From a virus: a stretch of DNA of 33,689 nucleotides. Positions 5,445 to 12,519 of the stretch are shown in pieces (position 1 is the stretch's first letter; each line of letters starts with the position of its first letter). The notes under the pieces were generated by a model. That model saw only the letters and a list, made by a program, of their open reading frames with translations, was not told the origin of the DNA and did not search any database. A program made the position numbers and the translations under genes. The stretch covers positions 1 to 33,689 of IMG/VR virus record IMGVR_UViG_3300024262_001784. One strand, 5' to 3'.

Positions 5445-6263
5445 TTAGTAATTCATTATTAATAGTTCTTCACCATTAGTTTGTTTCACACCTGCTTTTG
5501 CCGCGGCTGCTTTTTTAAATTCTTTCATTTCCCATCTATATTCATCTTTTGGAAACCATTCACTTAGTTGTGGAAAATCGTAATAACTCAATGAAAATCT
5601 ACCTTCCATGTCTTTTAATACATTTGCCAATCTTTCATGTGTGTCCAAACCAAATTCATGATTTGCATAATATTTTTCACCTAATTTATAATATGGTGGA
5701 TCAGCATAAATATATGTCTTTTCATTATCGTATTTTTTAACACAATCCTCAAAATCTAAATTTTCAGTTACAGTGATTAAATCAAAATATTTTTGCCATT
5801 TTGGATTTTTCAACTTATCTTTAAATGTATCAAATTTTGATTTGTATTTACCTTTTAAATCTATAAATTTTCCTTTTGTTGGATTTGTTCCACTCCACAC
5901 TTGTGTAAGTAAATAAATATATTTAGATGCAATGTGGTAATCTGGTTTTGATAAATCTATCTGAAAATCATCACTAAATAATTCATTTTGAAATTTATAA
6001 AACAATTCTTCTTTCTGAGATGGATATTCTTCAATAATACTACTAAATTTATTATAATCCTTAACACAATTAAATACATTAACATTCAATTTATTAAAAT
6101 CATTATAAACTATTTTTTTTAAATTAGGATAATTTTCTAATTTCATATTATAAAAAACCCAATACATTCCTCCAAAAATTTCAACATAAGTTTCTATATC
6201 ATTTGGAATGAATGGTATTATAAATTTGGAAATCCTGGATTTCCCTCCAATGTATGATATCAA
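5445..6263 (-). CDS. dam: DNA adenine-N6 methyltransferase, Dam/D12 class
   Basis: At 272 residues it has the usual length of Dam-type enzymes, which transfer a methyl group from SAM to N6 of adenine in a short DNA site (GATC for many family members; the target is not readable here). Visible motifs are YIGGKSRI at residues 4-11 (SAM-binding motif X), the VEIFGGMYWV block (motif I), VYNDFNK, and the catalytic DPPYY near residue 189. The only start that fits this N-terminus is TTG at 6261-6263, preceded by an A/G-rich leader. The frame upstream has no ATG before a stop. Likely roles are protection from host restriction, or modification linked to replication or packaging. It heads the minus-strand run that ends at 1888. 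Confidence 0.88.
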   Translation of the reverse strand: MISYIGGKSRISKFIIPFIPNDIETYVEIFGGMYWVFYNMKLENYPNLKKIVYNDFNKLNVNVFNCVKDYNKFSSIIEEYPSQKEELFYKFQNELFSDDFQIDLSKPDYHIASKYIYLLTQVWSGTNPTKGKFIDLKGKYKSKFDTFKDKLKNPKWQKYFDLITVTENLDFEDCVKKYDNEKTYIYADPPYYKLGEKYYANHEFGLDTHERLANVLKDMEGRFSLSYYDFPQLSEWFPKDEYRWEMKEFKKAAAAKAGVKQTNGEELLIMNY

Positions 6264-6306
6264 ATCGTTTTCTTTTTCTTTCTTATATTTTTTTTTACCA
6301 CAAAAG

Positions 6307-6336
6307 TTTTATATATCATTATTTTTCTTATCTTTG
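6307..6336 (+). promoter_or_regulatory. Repeated promoter element, copy 1
   Basis: This 29-base AT-rich element ends in TATCTTTG (6329-6336), a match to TAnnTTTG. It recurs almost exactly at 6584-6613, and both copies lie about 25-30 bases before a small membrane-protein gene. The upstream -33 box is weak (GTTT). Confidence 0.6.
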
Positions 6337-6363
6337 TAAAATGTTTAACTAAAAAGGAAAAAA

Positions 6364-6567
6364 ATGAAAAGTCTTATTAAACTTGTAATTCTCATTATTG
6401 TTGTTATTTTTGCTTTGTCTTACCTTAAAAATGATAAAAACGATAAAATTTCAGAAAAAGTAAAAATCGAAAAAACAAAAGAAGATGTGAAAGACATTGG
6501 TGATAAATCAATAAAATGTATTAAAAAAGCTGGTAAAACTGTTATTGATTGGTGTAATGAAGAATAA
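6364..6567 (+). CDS. Small single-span membrane protein
   Basis: This 67-residue protein begins MKSL and then has an uninterrupted hydrophobic helix (about residues 5-20, LVILIIVVIFALSYL), followed by a highly charged Lys/Glu/Asp-rich tail with two cysteines (about residues 52 and 64). The topology suggests an N-terminal membrane anchor with the tail on one side of the inner membrane, or an uncleaved signal. AAAAAGG precedes the ATG. It is preceded by the element at 6307-6336 and sits directly ahead of another membrane gene. Function unknown; small membrane proteins like this in phages often affect lysis or exclusion, but nothing here identifies that. Confidence 0.7.
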   Translation: MKSLIKLVILIIVVIFALSYLKNDKNDKISEKVKIEKTKEDVKDIGDKSIKCIKKAGKTVIDWCNEE

Positions 6568-6583
6568 TATTTACTATATAAAT

Positions 6584-6613
6584 TTTTATATATCATTATT
6601 TTTTCTTATCTTT
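6584..6613 (+). promoter_or_regulatory. Repeated promoter element, copy 2
   Basis: A near-identical copy of 6307-6336 with one extra T in the T run and TATCTTTA in place of TATCTTTG. It lies just upstream of the ATG at 6638, which supports that start over an earlier in-frame ATG at 6545 that would run through this element. Confidence 0.55.
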
Positions 6614-6637
6614 ATAATAAATTTAATATATAAAACT

Positions 6638-6874
6638 ATGTTTATAACAATTTGGACTATCTTCGGTATTTTAACATTCGGTTTAACGGCAACCAATTAT
6701 TACAATGATTGTAATGAATCACTTTCTTTATTAGATATGGATGATGATCAAAGAGAAAATATTAATATTTTTATGTCAATAATAATATCTACATTATATG
6801 GCATACTTGGTCCTATTGGATTGATATTAATAGGTACTATTATGTTATCAAAGAAATTATCAAGAATTTTTTAA
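6638..6874 (+). CDS. Small two-span membrane protein
   Basis: With the ATG at 6638 this is a 78-residue protein. It has one hydrophobic segment at the N-terminus (MFITIWTIFGILTFGLTA), a short acidic loop (LLDMDDDQREN) and a second hydrophobic segment (about residues 48-68, including GILGPIGLILIGTIM), ending in a basic tail. A longer in-frame start at 6545 exists, but it overlaps the preceding gene and the repeated promoter element, so I reject it. The shared promoter repeat suggests co-regulation with the single-span protein at 6364. Function unknown; no holin or antiholin signature can be assigned with confidence. Confidence 0.62.
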   Translation: MFITIWTIFGILTFGLTATNYYNDCNESLSLLDMDDDQRENINIFMSIIISTLYGILGPIGLILIGTIMLSKKLSRIF

Positions 6875-6988
6875 TTTATCCACAAACAGTATCTATTATT
6901 TTAGATGTAACTAAATAAGGGATTTTTTTTAATATATTATTACAATGACCATTTGTTTTAATGGAATTAACTATAATTTTGTGTTTAC

Positions 6989-7162
6989 TTATTCACAAAT
7001 ATCTTCACCAGATTGATCATGTAATTTCAATTCAAATTCTTCCCACCCATCGCCACCATCACCTGGTGATATTTCTATCCCACAGTGGATTAAAATGTCG
7101 TTTAATTTATCGACTATTGAAAATACATCATCATCATAATATATTTTTACTTTACCTTTCAT
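6989..7162 (-). CDS. Small acidic unknown protein
   Basis: This 57-residue protein is read on the minus strand from ATG at 7160-7162 to TAA at 6989-6991. It begins MKGKVKIYYDDD, continues through a predicted helix (VFSIVDKLNDIL), and has a Gly/Asp-rich turn (SPGDGGDGWEEFEL). The regular strand-helix-strand pattern and codon use typical of this genome make it more credible than the overlapping plus-strand frame. A 13-bp inverted repeat (7175-7202) lies just upstream. No family is recognised. Confidence 0.6.
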   Translation of the reverse strand: MKGKVKIYYDDDVFSIVDKLNDILIHCGIEISPGDGGDGWEEFELKLHDQSGEDICE

Positions 7163-7174
7163 TATTTTTTAATA

Positions 7175-7202
7175 TAATTTTACTATATTTATAGTAAAAT
7201 TA
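7175..7202. promoter_or_regulatory. Perfect 13-bp inverted repeat between divergent genes
   Basis: The arms 7175-7187 and 7190-7202 are exact reverse complements separated by TT. The repeat lies 13 bases before the start of the minus-strand gene at 7162 and about 100 bases before the plus-strand gene at 7302. It could be an operator for a dimeric repressor or a hairpin in either leader. It lacks a downstream T run, so it is not an obvious terminator. Confidence 0.6.
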
Positions 7203-7275
7203 ATGATATAAGTTTAATATATGCAAGTATGAAAATGTTTATTTAATTATAAAAAACAATATGATAAAAAAATCA

Positions 7276-7283
7276 TATAAATA
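7276..7283 (+). promoter_or_regulatory. T4-late-like promoter box TATAAATA
   Basis: This is an exact match to the T4 late promoter core, 19 bases before the ATG at 7302. AT-rich DNA yields chance matches, but a second exact copy stands in the same place before the gene at 30176, and related TATATAA boxes precede several other genes. Confidence 0.5.
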
Positions 7284-7301
7284 ATAAACAAAAATATCAA
7301 T

Positions 7302-7586
7302 ATGGAACATTTAACAGTATTTAAAATTATTACAGATAACGAATTTATACCATTAGCAAATTACGAATTCATTGATGATAGAAAACATTACAAAATAAAT
7401 TGCATCAAAGAAACATCAGATGGTGGGTGGTATTTTTCAACAGAAATAAGTCAAGATGAAATACAAGAAATTTTCGAACAACCTTATGCTAGATTGAAAA
7501 GTGAAACAGGTACATTTAAAATTACAGATTTAGAAAAAAAGTTTTTGAAATTTATAGGGTCAAGAGAATCTCTTTTTAAAGTTTAA
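7302..7586 (+). CDS. Small unknown protein
   Basis: This 94-residue mixed-charge protein opens MEHLTVFKIITDNEFIPL and has several predicted strands, including a GGWYFSTEIS block near residue 46, then a helix-rich end. It has no signal peptide or membrane segment. It is preceded by an exact TATAAATA box, hinting at late expression, and it overlaps the converging minus-strand gene at 7576 by 11 bases. No family is recognised. Confidence 0.65.
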   Translation: MEHLTVFKIITDNEFIPLANYEFIDDRKHYKINCIKETSDGGWYFSTEISQDEIQEIFEQPYARLKSETGTFKITDLEKKFLKFIGSRESLFKV

Positions 7587-9681
7587 AATTTCCTTTTTCG
7601 TAAGGTTTTATATAATTAGGATTTGTGACACTATTAGACTTAAATATATCTTCCCATCCAATATTTCTTGAACCATATTGTTCTTGATGTGATATTTGAT
7701 TATTTTTAGTTATATCATAATCCCTTATATTTAATGTAAATGTTTCAAAATTTCCAACAACCCTTTTAGAGTATAAATTTTCATTTGCACTTTTAATTTT
7801 CATTAACATAACATTTTTACCTAATGATGCAACATCAAAATACTCACTCAAAATGTCTTTTATATCAACAAACGATAAATCCATTTTTCTTGGCGTTTGT
7901 GGATAATTTGCAATAAAAATAGCATCCTTTTTCATCAAACCAATTATCTGTTCAATTGTAGATTTTAACATAATTTCACTAGATTGGACATTCAAAACAT
8001 TAGAAGCATAAACAACATCATATTGATTATCTAAAGCATCTACATCATGAAATTCAGAATTGAAATTTCTACCAAAATCATGTGATTTAACATTATATCC
8101 TTTTTCTTTCAATCTAAGAGCATGTAATGGATATTTACCAGATCCATAATCTAAAATTAAATCATTTTGATTTGCATATTGTAATACAAATTTGGGTACA
8201 ATTGCATTATTACTAACTGCACCTGGATTTTTTGAAGTTCTACTTGTCTTATTTGCTATTTCCATTTCTTCAATAGTATAAGATTCGTTCATTTTTAATT
8301 TGTCCCAGTAATCTTTATATCCTATCATTTTTGAATCATAATCATATTTTTTATACCAACTAAGAGATCTCAATTTACTTTCATCATAATTGAACCCTGT
8401 ATAATCAGGTTGAACAAACATCCACTTGTGGTGGTATATTTGATCTCTTTTTGGTTTATCTCTAAGCCTAATATTTCCATTACTAACTTTATAAGAACTA
8501 TCTACTATTGGTTCATCTGATGTATCAAAATCTTTAGATTCAATAAAACTCATTGAGTTATCTTTTTTATTCCATTTTATAATAGTATAATTAAAATCTT
8601 TAGGTAACAATGATTTATTTTCTTTTAAAATATCACTTGGTAAATATGATTCATAATTTTTATGCATATAAACATCATTACCCATTTTCTTACCAAATTC
8701 AAATGATTTATCCATCATTCTATCTAATTCTATGTATCTAATATAGAATTCACTAAAATCTATTTCTATATCTTCCAAATCTGTATTTAATATATAATAT
8801 TGAAAATCAGACTTTGATAATCTATAATAATTTACTACATCACCTAACACTTTACTTGGTTTAAAATTACTTAATACTAATCTCAATTTTTTATTTATAT
8901 CAACTTTAATATTATCTATTTGTTTATGTTTTTCTACTTCCTTTTTAAATCCAGGAAACCATGAATCTATATAATCTATATAAGATTCTTTATTTTTAAA
9001 TGTATATTTTGATTCTACACCTTTTTCATATTTTAAAAACCCTTTAAATGTAGGTCTTTTCATACTTCTTTTTCTATCCATATTTGTTAAATTATTTGGA
9101 TCAAATAATTCCCTATCATAATATTTTCCATTAGATATAAATTTATAAATATCTTCTAAAGTATTGAAACCTTTTTTAAACTCATTAAAATCATATCCAA
9201 GAAACTTGAAAATTTCTTCATTATCTTGTGATAACATCATCTTTTTAGTATTACTCTTTGATATAGATTTATAATATAATCCATCTTTACCATATCTTAA
9301 ACCAAAACCCTTAGATATTTTACCCAAAAGATTACCTACTGGATCATAAGAATAATAAACAATTGCAGTATTCCATATTTCTGGATCAATAGTAATTAAA
9401 TCAACTTGAAAATTATCATAATCAAATGATATTGCATCATCATTAACAATAACACCTTCAGGATTAATTTTATTATTAACAATATCAATTAAACCATTTG
9501 CATCCTTAGTTTTAACTAAAATATCTAAATCACCGTGAGTTTCTTTTTCACTATAAAATTTGGTCATAGTAATATGATACCCATTGAAATAATTCTTTAT
9601 TTCATTGAATATCCTATATAAATCCTTTGTGGATTTTCTTTCGGTTTCTATCCCAATTTTATTTAGTGCCGTTCCTCCCAT
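7576..9681 (-). CDS. Nucleotidyltransferase-methyltransferase fusion protein
   Basis: This is a 701-residue protein with two recognisable ends. The N-terminus has the Pol-beta-type nucleotidyltransferase pattern: MGGTALNKIG, then HGDLDIL with D51 and D53, and a third acidic residue in FQVDLITID (D94). The C-terminal third has a Rossmann SAM-binding site LILDYGSGK (motif I, residues 508-516), an acidic second-strand end (VKSHDFG) and YDVVYASNVLNV (motif IV-like). The middle is helical and unassigned. The substrate is not evident: transfer of a nucleotide and a methyl group onto RNA, DNA or a protein would all be possible. The phage's strange tRNA set makes an RNA substrate attractive, but that is only inference. 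It follows the gene at 9688 with a six-base gap. Confidence 0.7.
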   Translation of the reverse strand: MGGTALNKIGIETERKSTKDLYRIFNEIKNYFNGYHITMTKFYSEKETHGDLDILVKTKDANGLIDIVNNKINPEGVIVNDDAISFDYDNFQVDLITIDPEIWNTAIVYYSYDPVGNLLGKISKGFGLRYGKDGLYYKSISKSNTKKMMLSQDNEEIFKFLGYDFNEFKKGFNTLEDIYKFISNGKYYDRELFDPNNLTNMDRKRSMKRPTFKGFLKYEKGVESKYTFKNKESYIDYIDSWFPGFKKEVEKHKQIDNIKVDINKKLRLVLSNFKPSKVLGDVVNYYRLSKSDFQYYILNTDLEDIEIDFSEFYIRYIELDRMMDKSFEFGKKMGNDVYMHKNYESYLPSDILKENKSLLPKDFNYTIIKWNKKDNSMSFIESKDFDTSDEPIVDSSYKVSNGNIRLRDKPKRDQIYHHKWMFVQPDYTGFNYDESKLRSLSWYKKYDYDSKMIGYKDYWDKLKMNESYTIEEMEIANKTSRTSKNPGAVSNNAIVPKFVLQYANQNDLILDYGSGKYPLHALRLKEKGYNVKSHDFGRNFNSEFHDVDALDNQYDVVYASNVLNVQSSEIMLKSTIEQIIGLMKKDAIFIANYPQTPRKMDLSFVDIKDILSEYFDVASLGKNVMLMKIKSANENLYSKRVVGNFETFTLNIRDYDITKNNQISHQEQYGSRNIGWEDIFKSNSVTNPNYIKPYEKGNFKL

Positions 9682-9687
9682 TTTAAT

Positions 9688-10302
9688 TTATAAATCAAAT
9701 CTTAAATTTTGTATTAATCTTTCTTTAATATTTTCATCTAAATATCTAAAAATACTATTATAAAGATATTTACCACCATTACCATATCCTATTTCACCTT
9801 CAACTAATTCTCTAAAATATCTGATTGCTATTCTATTGTTTAATATATTTCTTATTAAATTTTCATCATATATTATTTCACCAACTGTATCTTCAAGATA
9901 ACTTAATCTATCTTTCTGACCATCGTATAATATATTATAATCTTTATTTATACTTTCAGCAACAAAAAAATCATACCCTTCATCTCTATGGTATTTAATA
10001 AATACATATTTAGTACCATCTTTATATGGGTTATCTAATTTATGTCTATTAATATCAACATCTGACCAATCATCTTCTTCAAAAGGTAATATGTCTTTTA
10101 TATCTTCATTTACAAATTCATCAAAATATAAAATATTTTCATTCTTCTTCTTTTTTCTTCTATCAAACGTGGAATTACAAATTGCGTAAGCTTGTTTACT
10201 TTTCTTATCTTTAGATGTTAATGTTCCTTCTTCTTTGAACAAATCAGGGATACATCTTTTTATAAACTTTTTCTTTCTTTCACCTTTTTTTGGAGTAGGC
10301 AT
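9688..10302 (-). CDS. Phage protein with MPTPKKGE-type N-terminal domain
   Basis: The first ~50 residues of this 204-residue protein match a small domain common in phage proteins: MPTPKKGERKKKFIKRCI, a middle turn, then KQAYAICNSTFDRRKKK (conserved Cys before a basic end). Directly after it comes NILYFDEFVNED, which resembles the leader motif of the short proteins downstream (hydrophobic, EF, V-N-E). The remaining ~130 residues are acidic and unassigned, with a VFIKYHRDEGYDFFVAES stretch. The MPTPKKGE domain often accompanies head-gene proteins, so a virion-associated role is likely but not certain. A TATATAAAA-type box precedes it on the minus strand. Confidence 0.7.
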   Translation of the reverse strand: MPTPKKGERKKKFIKRCIPDLFKEEGTLTSKDKKSKQAYAICNSTFDRRKKKKNENILYFDEFVNEDIKDILPFEEDDWSDVDINRHKLDNPYKDGTKYVFIKYHRDEGYDFFVAESINKDYNILYDGQKDRLSYLEDTVGEIIYDENLIRNILNNRIAIRYFRELVEGEIGYGNGGKYLYNSIFRYLDENIKERLIQNLRFDL

Positions 10303-10343
10303 AGTGATAGTTTTCTTTTTATATATTAAAATTGTATGATGAT

Positions 10344-10718
10344 TTATTGGATTTCTTCTATATCTTTTTTAAATGAATCTGGTAAGTATTTTTCCAACCC
10401 CCATTTTTTAAATGACATAACGATTGTAAGTGTTAAGGACACACTCACTAAAAATGGTACGGTTATACCCATCAATTTTAAAAAACTAATATATTTTTTT
10501 CTAAGTTCTTTCTTTGTTATTTCTCCTTTATTATATTTCTTAATGGATTTAACAAAATCTATAAATTCATCTCTATAACTTGTTAAAATATACCTACCGT
10601 TTATTTTGCCCTGTTTATAAATTTTATTCATAAAATCTCGTAAGATATAATCTTTATCTTTACTGTTTTTATGATAATCTAATCCTACTCTTGATTCAAA
10701 TAATTGTAAATATTTCAC
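10344..10718 (-). CDS. Short membrane protein with CTS-like leader
   Basis: This 124-residue protein begins MKYLQLFES, matching the window's recurrent leader (M-K-hydrophobic, LFE). The body is basic (Lys-rich, about residues 10-75), and one clear hydrophobic segment lies near the C-terminus (about residues 86-105, TVPFLVSVSLTLTIVMSF). If the leader is a T4-style capsid-targeting peptide cut after LFE, this would be a basic packaged protein. The membrane segment is odd for that and could act during ejection. It abuts the stop of the upstream gene at 10718. Function unknown. Confidence 0.62.
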   Translation of the reverse strand: MKYLQLFESRVGLDYHKNSKDKDYILRDFMNKIYKQGKINGRYILTSYRDEFIDFVKSIKKYNKGEITKKELRKKYISFLKLMGITVPFLVSVSLTLTIVMSFKKWGLEKYLPDSFKKDIEEIQ

Positions 10719-11185
10719 TATCTCAATTTTTTTATTGTTCTGAAAAGAATTGCATCACCAAATGCCCAATAATCAACAAATCCACCATCATGTGATATTT
10801 CAATTAATGCTTCTTTTTCAGATGCCTTTTCTATCATTTTTTCATCTTCAAAATCTATATCCATTTCTCTACCAATAAATCTATAAGCCTTTTTACCATA
10901 TTTTTTTTCAAAATAATCGAAATAATCAAAATATAAATATATTAATGATAATTTTCTAACCAAAAGTTCCCTTTCAAACTTACTGATATTATCATGTTGT
11001 TTTTTGTCTGATAATAAGCTTACAATATTCTTTCTAATTTCATTCAAATCTTCTTTTGATTGTAATTCAAAATCATCAAAAAATACACCTATTTTACCAG
11101 TATACGACATATCAGGATAATCATAAAAAGGTTGTTTTAATATTCGTGGATCATATTCTTCCACATTCATTTTTTCGTTTATCAT
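10718..11185 (-). CDS. Unknown protein with shared C-terminal W-x-F-x-DAI module
   Basis: This 155-residue protein has an acidic N-terminal half and ends in a block, YRFIGREMDIDF...DYWAFGDAILFRTIKK, that parallels the C-termini of the proteins at 30651-31205 and 31214-32065 (Y-x-F/Y-x-G, then YWVFKDAIVFK). All three have tyrosine-rich helical segments before it. The module therefore recurs in three late-type genes. The start overlaps the previous gene by four bases (ATGA arrangement), so translation is likely coupled. Function unknown. Confidence 0.68.
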   Translation of the reverse strand: MINEKMNVEEYDPRILKQPFYDYPDMSYTGKIGVFFDDFELQSKEDLNEIRKNIVSLLSDKKQHDNISKFERELLVRKLSLIYLYFDYFDYFEKKYGKKAYRFIGREMDIDFEDEKMIEKASEKEALIEISHDGGFVDYWAFGDAILFRTIKKLR

Positions 11186-11496
11186 ACTAATTTATAAGAT
11201 TTTGATTCAAAATCACCTGCCATAGATACTTTATCTGTGCATTCGATAAATCCTTGTTTTACTAATTCTTCCACCATTTTTTCATCTATTGTTGGATTAA
11301 TATAAAATTCATCTTTTTCAAGTTCTTTACTATCAGGTATATCAACAGATAAGTCTTCATATCTTTTATCCATATAAAGAATTTTAACTATTGTAGTATT
11401 GCCTTCTTCAACATCCAATTTGAATGGTCTTCCACCATAATTAAAATAACCTGTTTCGTAATTTTCATTTATGAATTGGGTGAATCTTTTAATCAT
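11182..11496 (-). CDS. Short protein with CTS-like leader FINE
   Basis: This 104-residue protein starts MIKRFTQFINENYE. The leader resembles T4's capsid-targeting peptide MKTYQEFIAEA and contains I-N-E, a fit to the T4 prohead protease rule (I/L)-x-E. The rest is a small mixed alpha/beta body with no recognised domain. It overlaps the next gene (10718) by four bases. A packaged internal protein is a fair hypothesis; a coincidental amphipathic N-terminus is the alternative. Confidence 0.65.
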   Translation of the reverse strand: MIKRFTQFINENYETGYFNYGGRPFKLDVEEGNTTIVKILYMDKRYEDLSVDIPDSKELEKDEFYINPTIDEKMVEELVKQGFIECTDKVSMAGDFESKSYKLV

Positions 11497-11516
11497 ACTA
11501 ATATACTAATTCTTTT

Positions 11517-11873
11517 TTAAAGTGCCATATCATTAGATACTTGGTTAACACCAGTATTTATAGAAGGATTACTTGAAACCCAACCAGGTCCAACAGGTGT
11601 ATTGATACCTTTATATGGTCCAATTATATCACTCTTTTTAACCATTTGATCAGGTGCATTTTTAAATTCACTTAATTCAACATTATGAGAACCAACATAA
11701 ACCTTTTGTTGTCCTGAACCTTTTATAGAAATGATTTTAACTGGTGTTGGTACATAATCCTTATTTCCACCAGGTACTTTGTAATTTATATAAACCTGAT
11801 CTCCAACCGCATAATCATTTGATGTTTCTAATTGGTCTTGATTAAATTCTTCATATAGTTTTAAATGTTTCAT
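11517..11873 (-). CDS. Short protein with CTS-like leader and SH3/KOW-like body
   Basis: This 118-residue protein starts MKHLKLYEEFNQ, containing L-Y-E in the leader. The body, DYAVGDQVYINYKVPGG then TPVKIISIKGSGQQKVYVGS, has the short-strand pattern of a small SH3-like or KOW-like barrel. A similar GDRVYHVNSGPGTI pattern occurs in the protein at 31214-32065. The C-terminus is Gly/Pro/Ser-rich and flexible. It is one of a run of small same-strand genes with related leaders between 10344 and 12500. Function unknown. Confidence 0.62.
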   Translation of the reverse strand: MKHLKLYEEFNQDQLETSNDYAVGDQVYINYKVPGGNKDYVPTPVKIISIKGSGQQKVYVGSHNVELSEFKNAPDQMVKKSDIIGPYKGINTPVGPGWVSSNPSINTGVNQVSNDMAL

Positions 11874-11889
11874 ATTTTTTATTTATTTT

Positions 11890-12144
11890 TCAATAGTCCG
11901 ATGTTAAGGTTTTTTCAATTCGAGAACCTATTAATATACCACTTAAGAAAATATTTGATGATGATAATCCCATTGCATTATTATTAGTGTCAAATAATGT
12001 ATGACCACCATATGATATTACTATTCTTCCACCTATGGTATCAAGATTTAAATTAATTCCTGAATCTCTTAATTCAGATAAAGTATATTTAATACCATTT
12101 ATATTATCTTGGTTTTCATTTAAATGTTCTTCAAAATTTTTCAT
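11890..12144 (-). CDS. Short protein with CTS-like leader HLNE
   Basis: This 84-residue protein begins MKNFEEHLNENQDN, very close in form to T4's MKTYQEFIAEA and holding L-N-E where T4 has I-A-E. The body (YTLSELRDSGINLN, then RIVISYGGHTLFD) looks like a compact strand-rich fold. It overlaps the upstream gene at 12141 by four bases. If the leader is cleaved in the head, a ~74-residue protein would remain. No family is recognised. Confidence 0.65.
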   Translation of the reverse strand: MKNFEEHLNENQDNINGIKYTLSELRDSGINLNLDTIGGRIVISYGGHTLFDTNNNAMGLSSSNIFLSGILIGSRIEKTLTSDY

Positions 12145-12500
12145 GTTTTTATTTCTATATTATTTTTATCAGCCCAATCATATACTTCATCAAATTTGGT
12201 ATGACTGTTTTGAGGATTGTAATCTTTGAATTCATTAAGGATAATAACTAATTCATTCCAAGCTTCTACTCCTTTTTTATCGACAATCATATTTCTATAT
12301 TCATTGATTTTTTGTTTATAACTACCAACAAACCTATCTAATGATATATCTTTCTTTTCATACATATTCCATAATTCTTTAAAATCCATCACCATGTCCC
12401 AATCAGCATTGCCTGGTATCATAGTTTCATCATCATCTATATACAATCTATATAAACCACTATTATCTTCGTTTATGAAATTTAAATATTTATCAATCAT
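12141..12500 (-). CDS. Short acidic protein with CTS-like leader FINE
   Basis: This 119-residue protein begins MIDKYLNFINEDNS, again with I-N-E. The body is Asp/Glu/Trp-rich (PGNADWDMVMDFKELWN) and mostly helical, with no signal peptide or membrane segment. It is the first gene of the five-gene run 12500 to 10344, preceded on the minus strand by a TTTATATATA box about 10 bases before its ATG. Function unknown; late, head-associated expression is suggested by leader and position only. Confidence 0.65.
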   Translation of the reverse strand: MIDKYLNFINEDNSGLYRLYIDDDETMIPGNADWDMVMDFKELWNMYEKKDISLDRFVGSYKQKINEYRNMIVDKKGVEAWNELVIILNEFKDYNPQNSHTKFDEVYDWADKNNIEIKT

Positions 12501-12519
12501 AATTGTATATATAAAAAAA

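Noticed and set aside
6961-7194. Plus-strand frame of 77 codons rich in His and Leu
   Set aside because: It is antisense to the minus-strand gene at 6989-7162, whose protein has normal composition.
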